Source of the DNA: an uncultured Myxococcales bacterium
Lineage (GTDB): Bacteria; Myxococcota_A; UBA9042; DTJE01
Assembly (NCBI GenBank): GCA_903857665.1
Contig: CAIOFV010000129.1
Coordinates: forward strand, 23,042-87,041
Direction of reading: 5' to 3'
DNA: 64,000 nt
Below, piece after piece: positions 22,835 through 33,975 of the stretch; within the stretch, counting starts at the first letter, position 1; each line of letters begins with the position of its first letter. The notes under the pieces were generated by a model that saw only the letters and a list, made by a program, of their open reading frames with translations, did no database searches and was not told where the DNA came from. A program made the position numbers and the translations under genes.

Positions 22835-25099
22835 TCAGTCGAGGCCGTAGGGCCGGCAGTAGTACGTACCGATGCACTTGACGCCGCTGGCCGGGTCGCA
22901 CTTGGTGATTTCGCAGTACTGGCTGGCATCGCAGTCGGCGTTGGTCAAGCAGGCGTTCATGCACTGGTACTCCACCGCGCAGGGCAGCATGCAGGGCGGG
23001 GTCGCTGTCGTGCAGGCCGGGCACACCGCGATCGCGCGGCACGCCTGGTTCGACGCGCAGTCGCTGTCGACCGAGCACTGGGCCGGCGTCGGCACCGTGC
23101 AGGTCCCCGGCGCGTCGGCCAGCAGGCACATCGCGCCCGCCGGGCACTTGCGCGCGCCCTTGCAGGTACCACCGTTCGCGCAGTCGGCGTCGGTCCAGCA
23201 CAGGCCGTCCTGCAGCATGCAGACGCCGGTGCCGCACGGGGGCATCGTGGAATCGCAGAAGGCGCTGGGCGGGCAGCAGGCCTGGCCGGCCGAGCCACCG
23301 GCCGTGTAGTCGATCTGGCAGGTTTCGTACGATGCGCAGTCCGTGTCGCTGTAGCACTGGGCCTTGCAGCCCTCGTCCACCTGGCCGTTGCAGTTGTTGT
23401 CGATCCCGTCACAGATTTCGATCGCGCCGGGGTGCACCGCCGGGTTCGCATCGTCGCAATCGTCGGTCGCGCAGTACCCGTCGCCGTCCTTGTCGATACA
23501 GGCAACCGGCCCGCACCAGCCGTTCGCCGCCGGCATGCACATCGGGCAGGTGCAGGTCGGGTCGCTGGCCGCGCAGTCGCAGGGGAGGCAGCCGCCGGTC
23601 CACAGGCAGGCCTCGCCGGCCGGGCAGTCCGCGTCGGTCTGGCACGGGTACGGTTCCGTCGCGGTGCACTTGCCCGCCTGGGCCGCCGCGAAGCACTCGG
23701 CGTTCGGCGGGCAGGTGATGGCGCCCACGCACGTCTGGCCGGAAGCGCAGTCGGCGTCGGTCCAGCAGTAGCCGGACTTCAGCGCGCATTCACCGGACGG
23801 GCAGGACGGGATGTCCGAGGTGCAGCGCGCGTTGTACGGGCAGCAGGACAGGTTGCCCGCCGAGTCGTAGACGGGGCCCGCGTACGTACAGGTTTCCCAC
23901 GTCGCGCAGTCGGCGTCGGACAGGCAGGTCACCGGGACGACCTTGGGCTGGCAGGACCCGGTGCACACGCAGTTGGTGGTCGGATCGGCGCCGCAGTTGA
24001 CGTCTGTCGGGCAGGCGTCGATGTTGCAGTACTGGCCCACCGCGCACTCGGCGTCGGAGGTGCAGAACTCGACCGGCTTCAGCACGCACTGGCCCTTCAT
24101 CTGGCAGGCCACCTTGCACGGCGGGGTCGCGTACACGCAGTCCGGGCACACGGTGGTCTGCTGGCAGGCGTAACCGGCCTTGCAGTCGGAGTCGGTGGTG
24201 CAGTCGGTGGGCACGACGTCGGGAACGCACGTCCCGTAGCACATCTGGCTGATGTGGTTCGGGTCCATGCCGCAGACGCCGTCGGACACCGAGCAGTGCG
24301 TGCCTGCCTTGCAGTCGGAGTCGGTATTGCAGCCCGTGGCGTCCGCCACGCACTTCCCGGTGCAGAGCGTGCACGTCGGGCAGTCCGCCGGGTACACGCA
24401 CTCCCCGCCGATGTCACTGACGCAGCGAGCCCCGGCCTTGCAGTCCTCCGGCCCATGGCAGACGGTCGGGTCCACCGGCTTCACGCACACGCCGTTGGTG
24501 CAGACGTAGCCGGCCCCGCAAGTCGCGTCGGCGCTGCATGCCAGGCCGCCCATGCACTCCTCGAACTTCGCGGTCGCCTGCCAGCCACAGGCCCCGTTGG
24601 CGCCGAAGTTGCCGCAGGTGCTGTACTGGAGGCACTGGTACCAGTCGGCCCACAGGCACGGCGACGCCAATTCCTGGCCCTCGGGGACGCACAGTTCACC
24701 CGAGCAGCCGCCCACCACGCAGGTGTCGGTGACGACCGGGGTCGCGCAGTGGCCCTTCAACACGCAAGGCGCCGCACAGGCCGGCGTGGCCGTCGTGCAC
24801 GCGGGGCACTCGGATACGAACGTGCAGACCTCGCCCTTCGCGCACTGGCTGTCGTCGGTACAATCCACTGCGGGGAGGGTACACTGCCACTTGCAGGCGC
24901 CCGAATCGCACGACCAGTCGCCCAGGCACATCACGTGCGGCAGGCCGTTGCAGTCCGTCGCCGCGGCGCACTGCGGGCCGGTCGTGACGGGCGTATCGAT
25001 CGGGCCGCAGCCCCCCTTGTCGGCGCCCATCAACACCACAGCCATCAGCAGCACGCTGGCAACCGCGGGAACCCGGGTCCATCGCATGGCAGTCTTCAT
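22835..25099 (-). CDS. Large Cys-rich repeat secreted protein containing a MopE-type metal-binding motif
   Basis: Many CxTDxDCxxGxxC repeats; CIDKDGDGYCATDDCDDANPAVHPGAIEICDGIDNNCNGQVDEGC. Confidence 0.8.
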   Translation of the reverse strand: MKTAMRWTRVPAVASVLLMAVVLMGADKGGCGPIDTPVTTGPQCAAATDCNGLPHVMCLGDWSCDSGACKWQCTLPAVDCTDDSQCAKGEVCTFVSECPACTTATPACAAPCVLKGHCATPVVTDTCVVGGCSGELCVPEGQELASPCLWADWYQCLQYSTCGNFGANGACGWQATAKFEECMGGLACSADATCGAGYVCTNGVCVKPVDPTVCHGPEDCKAGARCVSDIGGECVYPADCPTCTLCTGKCVADATGCNTDSDCKAGTHCSVSDGVCGMDPNHISQMCYGTCVPDVVPTDCTTDSDCKAGYACQQTTVCPDCVYATPPCKVACQMKGQCVLKPVEFCTSDAECAVGQYCNIDACPTDVNCGADPTTNCVCTGSCQPKVVPVTCLSDADCATWETCTYAGPVYDSAGNLSCCPYNARCTSDIPSCPSGECALKSGYCWTDADCASGQTCVGAITCPPNAECFAAAQAGKCTATEPYPCQTDADCPAGEACLWTGGCLPCDCAASDPTCTCPMCMPAANGWCGPVACIDKDGDGYCATDDCDDANPAVHPGAIEICDGIDNNCNGQVDEGCKAQCYSDTDCASYETCQIDYTAGGSAGQACCPPSAFCDSTMPPCGTGVCMLQDGLCWTDADCANGGTCKGARKCPAGAMCLLADAPGTCTVPTPAQCSVDSDCASNQACRAIAVCPACTTATPPCMLPCAVEYQCMNACLTNADCDASQYCEITKCDPASGVKCIGTYYCRPYGLD

Positions 25100-25298
25100 G
25101 TTCCTTCCTCCCCTGAACGCCTAGAGTCTACCCTCCGGCGCGCCTCCCTGCAACGCGTCCGGCGTGTCTCGAAGGAGGAAGGATGCAGGGACCATGCCAC
25201 ACAGACCCTGCTGACTTTTCGGACGGTTACGAGATCCGCCCCCCCGGTTTCCCCACGCTTCCGTGATCCCGCTGTCAGGGTGATGCGGTCCCGCGACG

Positions 25299-26645
25299 TC
25301 ACCGCGCCGAGGAGGCATGCCCGGTCCTGCCGCCCTGCCCGCCGGAAAAAACCAGGCCCAGGCGCACGCCGGCCAGGACCGTGTCGGACGCCCGGTAGCG
25401 GGACGACGCTGCGCCGGTCGCCTCGACCTCCAGGTCGCGGGCGTAGGCGCCGAACACGGCGATGGTGCGCCAGACCTTCACGTCCACCGACACGGCGCCG
25501 ACCCGACGTGCCGGGCGGGCGAGGTCGGCGGAGGTCGAAAAGCCGCGGGCCGTGACGGTCCCGGTCAGGCGGGCCCACTCCGGCACGATCACGGTGAGGT
25601 CGGATCGGATCGAGCGGAACTCGGGCCGCCGGTCCCAGTCGATCGACGCGCCCAGCGAGGCGTACGGCCGGAATTCCAGCACCACGCCCGCCATCCCGCC
25701 CATCCGGGAGTTCGTCAAAGCATCCCGGGCACGCACCTTGGGCGCGCCGTTGAAGTCCAGCCGGTCGGCCATGTAGAGGCTGTCGAACCAGGACGCGACG
25801 TAGCGGGGCCCCAGCCATCGCCACTCGCCCTGGAGGGCGATGCGGACGTCCTTGTGGGGGGCGAAGTCCAGCGCGATCCCCGCGTGGGCGCCGTCCGACG
25901 AACCCAGCCTGGACCACGCGCCGTAGGGGACCACCTCGACCACGCGGCTGCGGTACACCGGCCATCGCAGGTCCACGCCGCCCGCCATCACGCTGCCGGT
26001 CTTCGAGATCGGCAGGCCATGGCGGTCGGGGGCCCCGGGGATCGGGTCCGTGGGGGCGGCGGCGTCGGCGACCAGCGACAGGCCGATTTCCAGGCGGGCG
26101 AACGCGCTGCCCGCAGGGGCGCCCCGGTCGGCGGCCCAGAAGAAGGGCCGCACGTGCACGCGGCCACCCGCGACCTGGGGGTCCAGGATCGAATCCATGA
26201 ACAGGACGCCGCCGGCCGGCTTGAAGTCCATCGCCAGCACCAGCCCGGTGCGCCAGTGGTCGGGATCGACCGTCGATGCGTACCGGGACACGAGGTTGCC
26301 CACGCCCAGGGACAGCGACGAAATCGACGCCAGGCGCACGTGGACGGGGTCGGCGCGCTCGCCCCAGGCCAGTTCGCCCAGGATGCGCCCGTAGTCCGTC
26401 CGCTCGTCCCAGTCGCGGTGCCGCAGGCCGTGGCGGTCGAAGCGCATCGGGGCCAGCAGGGCGGCGCGGAACGCGGAGGCGGTTGCCAGGAATCCCGCGT
26501 CGAATCCCCAGGTTTCGTCCCGGTGGATCAGGCCGCCCAGACCGGACGCGAACAGTTCGATCGACCACGGTGTCGCGGCACGGGTCGTGGCGGGGACGGC
26601 GATGGCGAACGCAGCAAGAACCACGACCATTGCACGCCGCGCCAT
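25299..26645 (-). CDS. Exported putative outer-membrane beta-barrel protein
   Basis: Signal peptide MARRAMVVVLAAFAIAVPATTRA; alternating aromatic/polar pattern. Confidence 0.55.
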   Translation of the reverse strand: MARRAMVVVLAAFAIAVPATTRAATPWSIELFASGLGGLIHRDETWGFDAGFLATASAFRAALLAPMRFDRHGLRHRDWDERTDYGRILGELAWGERADPVHVRLASISSLSLGVGNLVSRYASTVDPDHWRTGLVLAMDFKPAGGVLFMDSILDPQVAGGRVHVRPFFWAADRGAPAGSAFARLEIGLSLVADAAAPTDPIPGAPDRHGLPISKTGSVMAGGVDLRWPVYRSRVVEVVPYGAWSRLGSSDGAHAGIALDFAPHKDVRIALQGEWRWLGPRYVASWFDSLYMADRLDFNGAPKVRARDALTNSRMGGMAGVVLEFRPYASLGASIDWDRRPEFRSIRSDLTVIVPEWARLTGTVTARGFSTSADLARPARRVGAVSVDVKVWRTIAVFGAYARDLEVEATGAASSRYRASDTVLAGVRLGLVFSGGQGGRTGHASSAR

Positions 26646-26730
26646 TCCGGCATTCTAGCACCCGGGTTTCGCGGGCCTGAAACGGACGACAGGGCGGGCG
26701 GTCGCGGGGTCGGACCGCGGGTCGGCGGCG

Positions 26731-27246
26731 CTACTTGAACTCGCCCCCCTGGCGGGCGACGGACAGGCTGCCCAGGGACAGGAGGTCTTCCTTGCCGTTC
26801 AGTTCTTCCTTTCGGGTGTAGGCAGGCGCCCGGTGCACGCCCGAGTCCAGGCGGATGGCGTCGCAGGGACAGGCCTCCTCGCACATGCCGCAGAACACGC
26901 ACTTGATGAAGTCCACCTCGAAGGTCACCGGGAACTTCTCGTTTTCGTCGTCCCGCTGCCCGGCCACGATGCTGATGCAGTCCGCGGGGCAGGCCGTCGA
27001 GCACATGAAGCACGCGACGCAGCGCACCGAGCCGTCCTCGCGGCGCATCAGCCGGTGCTTGCCCCGGAAGCGCGGCGGGTACGCCCGCTTCACCTCGGGG
27101 TACTGCGACGTGACGATCCCCTTCTGCGTCAGCAGGTTCACGAAGAAATGCCGCCCGCTGACCTTCATGCCCTTCCACAGCTCGGGCAGCCAGGACTGGA
27201 CGACCAGGTCGGCCGGGGGCCGTTCCACCACCTTGACCTTGACCAT
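26731..27246 (-). CDS. nuoI: NADH-quinone oxidoreductase subunit I
   Basis: Two 4Fe-4S motifs CVACFMCSTACPADCI and CVFCGMCEEACPCDAI. Confidence 0.93.
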   Translation of the reverse strand: MVKVKVVERPPADLVVQSWLPELWKGMKVSGRHFFVNLLTQKGIVTSQYPEVKRAYPPRFRGKHRLMRREDGSVRCVACFMCSTACPADCISIVAGQRDDENEKFPVTFEVDFIKCVFCGMCEEACPCDAIRLDSGVHRAPAYTRKEELNGKEDLLSLGSLSVARQGGEFK

Positions 27247-27262
27247 TCGGGTCCCTCCCCCG

Positions 27263-28297
27263 TCACACCACCAGGGCCAGCACCACCGCGGTCGCCAGGA
27301 TGTTCGCCAGGCTCAGCGGCAGCAGCACCTTCCAGCCCAGCGACATCACCTGGTCGTACCGGAAGCGCGGCACCGTCCACCGGATCAGCATCTGGAACCA
27401 GCACAGGAACAGCACCTTGAACGCGAAGAAGGCCACCTGGGCCACCGTGATCCAGCCACCGGCGGTGCCGGTCGGGTCCAGCCACGGGATCTGCCAGCCG
27501 CCGAAGAACAGCGTCGCCGCGATGCAGGCGATCACGATGACCTCGAGGAACTCGGACAGCATGAAGGTCGCGAAGCCCATCGCCGAGTACTCGACGAAGT
27601 AGCCGATGATTTCCGATTCGCCCTCGGGAAGGTCGAACGGCGCCCGCTTGTTTTCCGCCATCGCCGCCACCAGGAACAGCACGAAGCCCAGCGGCTGCAC
27701 GACGATGCCCCACATCGGGAGCCAGCCCCACAGCAGGTGGCCTTGCGCCCCGACGATGGCCGTCAGGCTGACCGAGCCGAACACCGCGAAGATGCCCACG
27801 ACGTTGAGGCCCATCGAGACCTCGTACGACACCATCTGGGCCGCGCCGCGCAGGGCGCCGAGCATCGCGAAGTTGCTGGCCGACGCCCACCCGCCGAGCG
27901 TCACGCCGTAGATGCCGAAGCCCATGATGGCGAACACGAACAGCATGCCCGAGTCGAGGTTCGAAATGACCAGGTCGCCCGGCCCGAAGGGAACGACCGC
28001 GAACGCACACAGCGTGGGCACCAGCGCGAAGGCCGGGGCCAGGAAGAACAGCGTCTTGCTGGCGCCGGCCGGGACGAACTCTTCCTTGGTGAAGGACTTG
28101 ATCATGTCGGCGATGGGATGGAACAGGCCGAAGGCTCGGAACCCAAGGATTTCCGCGCGGTTGGGGCCGATCCGGTCCTGGATGATGGACGACATCTTGC
28201 GTTCCACCCAGGTCAGGATCGCGGCCAGGATGACGCAGAAGACCAGGATGAATCCCAGGATCTTCGCAAGCGTCAGGAGGACGAACGTCAGGGTCAT
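27263..28297 (-). CDS. nuoH: NADH-quinone oxidoreductase subunit H
   Basis: ERKMSSIIQDRIGPNRAEILG, PFDLPEGESEIIGYFVEYSAM. Confidence 0.95.
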   Translation of the reverse strand: MTLTFVLLTLAKILGFILVFCVILAAILTWVERKMSSIIQDRIGPNRAEILGFRAFGLFHPIADMIKSFTKEEFVPAGASKTLFFLAPAFALVPTLCAFAVVPFGPGDLVISNLDSGMLFVFAIMGFGIYGVTLGGWASASNFAMLGALRGAAQMVSYEVSMGLNVVGIFAVFGSVSLTAIVGAQGHLLWGWLPMWGIVVQPLGFVLFLVAAMAENKRAPFDLPEGESEIIGYFVEYSAMGFATFMLSEFLEVIVIACIAATLFFGGWQIPWLDPTGTAGGWITVAQVAFFAFKVLFLCWFQMLIRWTVPRFRYDQVMSLGWKVLLPLSLANILATAVVLALVV

Positions 28298-29760
28298 GGA
28301 TTCCCCCCGATAGCACGATCCCGGGCCGCCAGCGGCGTCCCCAGCCGATCGGCCAGGTCCGACGCCCACACCTCGAAGCCCTTCGCGTCGCCCACCGGTT
28401 CGACGGCCCGCCGAACACGCTGGGTGACACCGGACTCGTTGACCCAGGTCCCGTCGGCCTCGTAGGGCGAGGTCGTCGGGAACACGAACCGCGCCGCCGC
28501 CGTCAGCGGGCCCTCCAGCGCGGCCAGCACGATCGACAACGGGACCGCCGCCAGCGCGCCGGCCAGCGCCTCGGCCTTCGCCTGCTCCGCGCCGCACACG
28601 ATCAGCGCGCCCAGCGACGGCGCCTGGGAAAGGACCGCGTCCAACGCCACCGGGGTGACGCCCAGGTCCGCCAGCACCTTCGCCACGCCGTTGCGATTGG
28701 GGTTCTTGTCGGCCCGGACCAGGATGTCATCCTGGATCCCCGGCGCCGCACCACCCACCGCGAACGTCGCACCCGGCGCCGCCGACCGCACCGCGGCCAC
28801 GACCGCCCCGACGTCCTCGCAGGTCATCCAGGGAGTCAGCACCACCACGACGCCGCGGGCATCCGCGCCCGGCAGCGCCTCGGCCACGTCGCGCACGCCC
28901 TTCGCGTAGTCCGCCGCCGCGCCGCCGATCCGCACCGCAGACACCCGCCCCGTTTCGAACCGATGGTAGGCCAGCCGGCCCGCGTCGCAGGCCCAGTACT
29001 GGTTCACGTCCGGGTTGTGCCGCGGCACCAGGCGCTGCACCGCGTTCCGGTACACGTCCGCGCGGATTCCGCAGCCGCGGCTGCACTCGCCGCACACCGT
29101 CTGGATGCCGTGCGTCAGCCAGGCGCGGCACTTGAACCGGAAGTCCCGCGTGGTCAGCGCGCCCACGGGACAGACGTCCGCGGTGCACATCGAGTACGGG
29201 TGGTCCAACTGCGTCCCGGGGAACACGTCGATGTACGCCCGCTCGCCGCGCTGCACCTGGACCAACTGCGGCGCCTTCGCAACCTCCTCGCACACCCGGA
29301 TGCAGCGCGTGCAATTGATGCACCGCTCGGCGTCGTAGATGATCTGCGGCCCCAGCACGCGGGCCTTGTCCTTGTGGTGCTTGTGGAAGGGATGGCGTGA
29401 CGGCTGGTGGTCGTGGGCGAAGTACAGGTCCTGCAGATCGCATTCGCCTGCCTGGTCGCAGATCGGGCAGTCGACCGGGTGGTTCAGCAGGATGTATTCC
29501 AGCACGGCCCGGCGCGCCTCCAGCACGCGCGGCGAGTTGGTGACGACCACGTGCCCGTCCTGGCAGGGGTCCCAGCAGGACGCCACGGGCTTGGGGCTGC
29601 GGTTCGTGTCCACCAGGCACATGCGGCAGTTGCCGGCCACGGGCAGCCCGGGGTGGTAGCAGAAGCGCGGGATGTCGATGCCCAGGCGGTCCGCGGCCTC
29701 GATGATCCGCGTCCCCGGCTCCACCGTGATCTCGCGTCCGTCGATCGTCAGCGTCGGCAT
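28294..29760 (-). CDS. nuoG: NADH-quinone oxidoreductase subunit G, short form (488 aa)
   Basis: RFCYHPGLPVAGNCRMCLV, CPICDQAGECDLQD, CINCTRCIRVCEE. Confidence 0.92.
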   Translation of the reverse strand: MPTLTIDGREITVEPGTRIIEAADRLGIDIPRFCYHPGLPVAGNCRMCLVDTNRSPKPVASCWDPCQDGHVVVTNSPRVLEARRAVLEYILLNHPVDCPICDQAGECDLQDLYFAHDHQPSRHPFHKHHKDKARVLGPQIIYDAERCINCTRCIRVCEEVAKAPQLVQVQRGERAYIDVFPGTQLDHPYSMCTADVCPVGALTTRDFRFKCRAWLTHGIQTVCGECSRGCGIRADVYRNAVQRLVPRHNPDVNQYWACDAGRLAYHRFETGRVSAVRIGGAAADYAKGVRDVAEALPGADARGVVVVLTPWMTCEDVGAVVAAVRSAAPGATFAVGGAAPGIQDDILVRADKNPNRNGVAKVLADLGVTPVALDAVLSQAPSLGALIVCGAEQAKAEALAGALAAVPLSIVLAALEGPLTAAARFVFPTTSPYEADGTWVNESGVTQRVRRAVEPVGDAKGFEVWASDLADRLGTPLAARDRAIGGNP

Positions 29761-29771
29761 TCGAACCTCGT

Positions 29772-30979
<1,208 letters not shown>

Positions 30980-30983
<4 letters not shown>

Positions 30984-31582
30984 GGGGCCCTCCCGGTGTC
31001 GTCACGCCCGGGGATCGGGTCGGCTTCGATGCCAGGCATGTCCAGAAGGGGCTGGTGGCCGCGGCGCGGGTAGTCCTTGCGCAGCGGGTGCCCGACGAAT
31101 TCCGGATAGTTGAGGATCCGGCGAAGGTTCGGGTGGCCCTCGAAACGGATCCCGAACATGTCGAAGACCTCGCGCTCGAACCAGTCCAGGCCCTTGAACA
31201 CGCCGGTCGCCGACGGCACCACGCAGTCGTCTTCGCGGACGCGGACCTTCAGCCGCACCAGGGCGCCGTCGGCCATCCGGCGCAGGTGGTACACGACCTC
31301 GAACCGGTGGTCCTCCACCTTGCCCAGCGCCGGCACCGTCTGCGTGTGGTACATCGGGTGCAGCGGCGGCGTGCGGGATTCGGGCTTGCCGGGCGCCATC
31401 GCGATCAGGTCCACCGCCGTCACGTCCAGCGGCAGCGTGAAGCCCAGGCCGTCCCTCAGGAAGGCCAGCACCGGGACGATGCCTTCCCGGCGCAGCACGA
31501 CGGTGTCGTCGCCCTGGGCGGACGCGGCGTCGATGACGTGCTCCGGGAAGCGTTCCCGGACGCGGACGAGCGTGTCACCCAT
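30980..31582 (-). CDS. nuoC: NADH-quinone oxidoreductase subunit C
   Basis: [25 protein letters not shown]...GHPLRKDYP. Confidence 0.94.
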
Positions 31583-31991
31583 GGTCCCTCCTCGGGGCGG
31601 GGGCGTCGAAGGCCCAGTCCAGGGCGCCCTTGCCCCAGACGTACCAGAGGCCGACCGCCAGGATGCCCAGGAACACGAAGATTTCGGCCAGCGCGATCGC
31701 CCCGAAGGTCGGCGACGCCAGGAGTTCCCGGTAGTTGACGGCCCACGGGAACAGGAACACCGTTTCGATGTCGAACACGACGAAGAAGATCGCAACCGCG
31801 TAGAAGCGCACGTTCAGGCGCTTGCGGGGCGAATCCACCGGGTCCGAGCCGCACTCGAAGGGGCCGTCCTTCGCGACGCTGTGACGCTTGGGGCCCAGCA
31901 GCCGGTTCAGCACCAGGATCGCCATCGCGATGCCCACCGCGAACACGATCGTCATCCCCAGGGCGATGTAGGGCAGGGTCTGCGACTCCAC
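31575..31991 (-). CDS. nuoA: NADH-quinone oxidoreductase subunit A
   Basis: [41 protein letters not shown]. Confidence 0.95.
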   Translation of the reverse strand: MESQTLPYIALGMTIVFAVGIAMAILVLNRLLGPKRHSVAKDGPFECGSDPVDSPRKRLNVRFYAVAIFFVVFDIETVFLFPWAVNYRELLASPTFGAIALAEIFVFLGILAVGLWYVWGKGALDWAFDAPAPRRDHG

Positions 31992-32128
31992 GGAGACCTC
32001 CGATGGGACCGGTGCGTCGGCCTACCCGATACGGCCCGAAGGCCTCCGTCGCGGTGTCACGGCGTCCAGGTTCCGACGTTGCAGGAAAATAGCAGAGGAA
32101 CCCTCCGGGATCAATCGGGGGACGAACT

Positions 32129-32539
32129 TCAGAGCGTGTCGCCGTTGAGGGCCTTCTTCGCGGCTTCCTTGATCTTGGCGTCCGGCTCCTCCAGCACCAG
32201 CCGGGCCAGCACCGCTCGGGGGATGGGGCGATCCCGCAGCTTGCGCGCGGCGGCGACGGCCAGCATGCGATACTCCTTGCCGGGGTGGGCCGCCAGCGCC
32301 GCGACGATCCGATCCCGATCCCATTCGGGCAGTCCCAGCAGCCGCTTTTCGGCGCCGGCCCGATCAGGGGGGGTGGCCTGGAGGAAGGCCGTGACGGCTT
32401 CCAGCAACGGCCCGGAGTAGGGCGCTTCCTCCACGACCAGGTCGTCGAGCACCGATTCGTGCCACCAGTACACGCCGTAGCCCGTCGCGGCGCACGCCGC
32501 GAAGAACGCCAGCAGCAGGATCCTTCCACGCAGGGTCAC
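32129..32539 (-). CDS. Small membrane-anchored protein with helical-repeat-like C-terminus
   Basis: N-terminal TM LLLAFFAACAATGYGVYWW, Ala/Leu/Arg-rich helical tail. Confidence 0.5.
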   Translation of the reverse strand: MTLRGRILLLAFFAACAATGYGVYWWHESVLDDLVVEEAPYSGPLLEAVTAFLQATPPDRAGAEKRLLGLPEWDRDRIVAALAAHPGKEYRMLAVAAARKLRDRPIPRAVLARLVLEEPDAKIKEAAKKALNGDTL

Positions 32540-32673
32540 GATGCCTCCCCGGGTTGATCCAACGCTTCATCCAAAGTCCGCCCGGGCTGGCCGGCCCGGC
32601 GCGACATGATCCTAGCACACCCCTTCCCCCCACCGCCTTGTCCCCGCCCGGGAATTGGTGTACCTCCCCATCG

Positions 32674-33975
32674 ATGGCCGATGACACCCGCTATCGCCTG
32701 CGCCGACTGGACGACCGGGAACTGGGCTTGCCCGAGGGCCCCCTGGACGACCCCGCCCCGATCGACCGCCTGCGGGACGCCCTCATCCTGGCGCGCCTGC
32801 TGCGCCGATCCCTGCTCCCGGCGGTGCTGACCGGCACGATGCTGGTCGCATGGCTGGCCCTCGAACTGCTGGGGCCCCGCTCGGTATCGGGCGAGTTGCA
32901 TCCTGCGGCCCTCCTGCTGGCCGGCGCGAAGGAAAACGCGCTGCTGGCGGACGAACCGTGGCGCCTCTTCGCAGCGATCCTGCTGCATGCCGGCGCCGCC
33001 CACTTCCTGGTCAACGCGGCCGGCACGTGGTTCCTGTCGCAGATGGCCGACAACGTCCTCGGATGGGCCCGCACCGTCATCCTGTTCATCGTCGGCGGCG
33101 CGGTGTCGTTCCTGGGCAGCGCACTGGCATCCGGCGCCCCGTCGGTGGGCGCCTCGGGCTCGGTATACGCGCTGCTGGGCGGCCTGATCACCGCGGCCCT
33201 CCTGAATCGCCGCCGGCTGCCGAAGGCGCCGTGGCCCTGGCTGGCCGGCTTCGGCCTGCTATGGGTCGTGCTGTCGGTGGTGTTCGCGCTGACGACGCAC
33301 ACGACGGACAACGCGGCCCACGCCGGAGGCTTCGTCGCGGGCGCGGTGCTGACCCTCGCGATGGGACGGCGCCTGCCCCTGTTCGAACTCGAGCCCGCTC
33401 CGACGCCCTTGCCGCTGCTGACGGTCGCGGCGGCCTGTATCGTCGCGCTGGCAGCCTCGTTCGCGCTGTCGGTCCGCGGCATGACGCTGGCGGCCGACCT
33501 CCCGGGCCCGGACCTGCGGGAGGTCACGTTTCCCGGCCTGCGCCTCCCCCTGCCCTCCCGCTGGGCCTACGGGCGCCTGCAGGACCACCGATGCCAGGTC
33601 GAGCCGGGCACTCCGATCGCGAAACTGACCTCCGACAGCCCCCTGTGCGCCCTGGATCCCTACGGCTCGGTCCTCGTGCTGGGCCGCGCCGCCGACGTTG
33701 TCCCGGGGGTCATCCTGGATCCGTCGATGATGGCCGAAAACGGCCTGCGCAGCTTCCTGGGCAGCTCGGAAGGCGACGTGACGCGGCGATGGCTGGTGCT
33801 GGACCGCCAGTGGACGCTGGCGTTCAACTGCTATGCCATCCTGGCGGACAAGTACGACGACATGCTGTCGCGGATCCTCGGCGGGATGAGGCTGTCGTCG
33901 GCCACGGCAGGCGGGCGTCCGCGATTGAGCGTGCCCGAGGCGGACCCTACGGCCGCCCCACCCCCAGGTACGTGA
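32674..33975 (+). CDS. Rhomboid family intramembrane serine protease
   Basis: HAGAAHFLVNAAGTWFL, GASGSVYALLGGL, NAAHAGGFVAGAVLTL. Confidence 0.9.
   Translation: MADDTRYRLRRLDDRELGLPEGPLDDPAPIDRLRDALILARLLRRSLLPAVLTGTMLVAWLALELLGPRSVSGELHPAALLLAGAKENALLADEPWRLFAAILLHAGAAHFLVNAAGTWFLSQMADNVLGWARTVILFIVGGAVSFLGSALASGAPSVGASGSVYALLGGLITAALLNRRRLPKAPWPWLAGFGLLWVVLSVVFALTTHTTDNAAHAGGFVAGAVLTLAMGRRLPLFELEPAPTPLPLLTVAAACIVALAASFALSVRGMTLAADLPGPDLREVTFPGLRLPLPSRWAYGRLQDHRCQVEPGTPIAKLTSDSPLCALDPYGSVLVLGRAADVVPGVILDPSMMAENGLRSFLGSSEGDVTRRWLVLDRQWTLAFNCYAILADKYDDMLSRILGGMRLSSATAGGRPRLSVPEADPTAAPPPGT

Noticed and set aside
22835-25099. Possible CRISPR-like periodicity
   Set aside because: Repeats are in-frame coding Cys-rich units with irregular lengths, not identical repeats with unique spacers.
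23432-25555. 707-aa plus-strand ORF opposite the Cys-rich gene
   Set aside because: Shadow ORF with the same repeat-derived low complexity.
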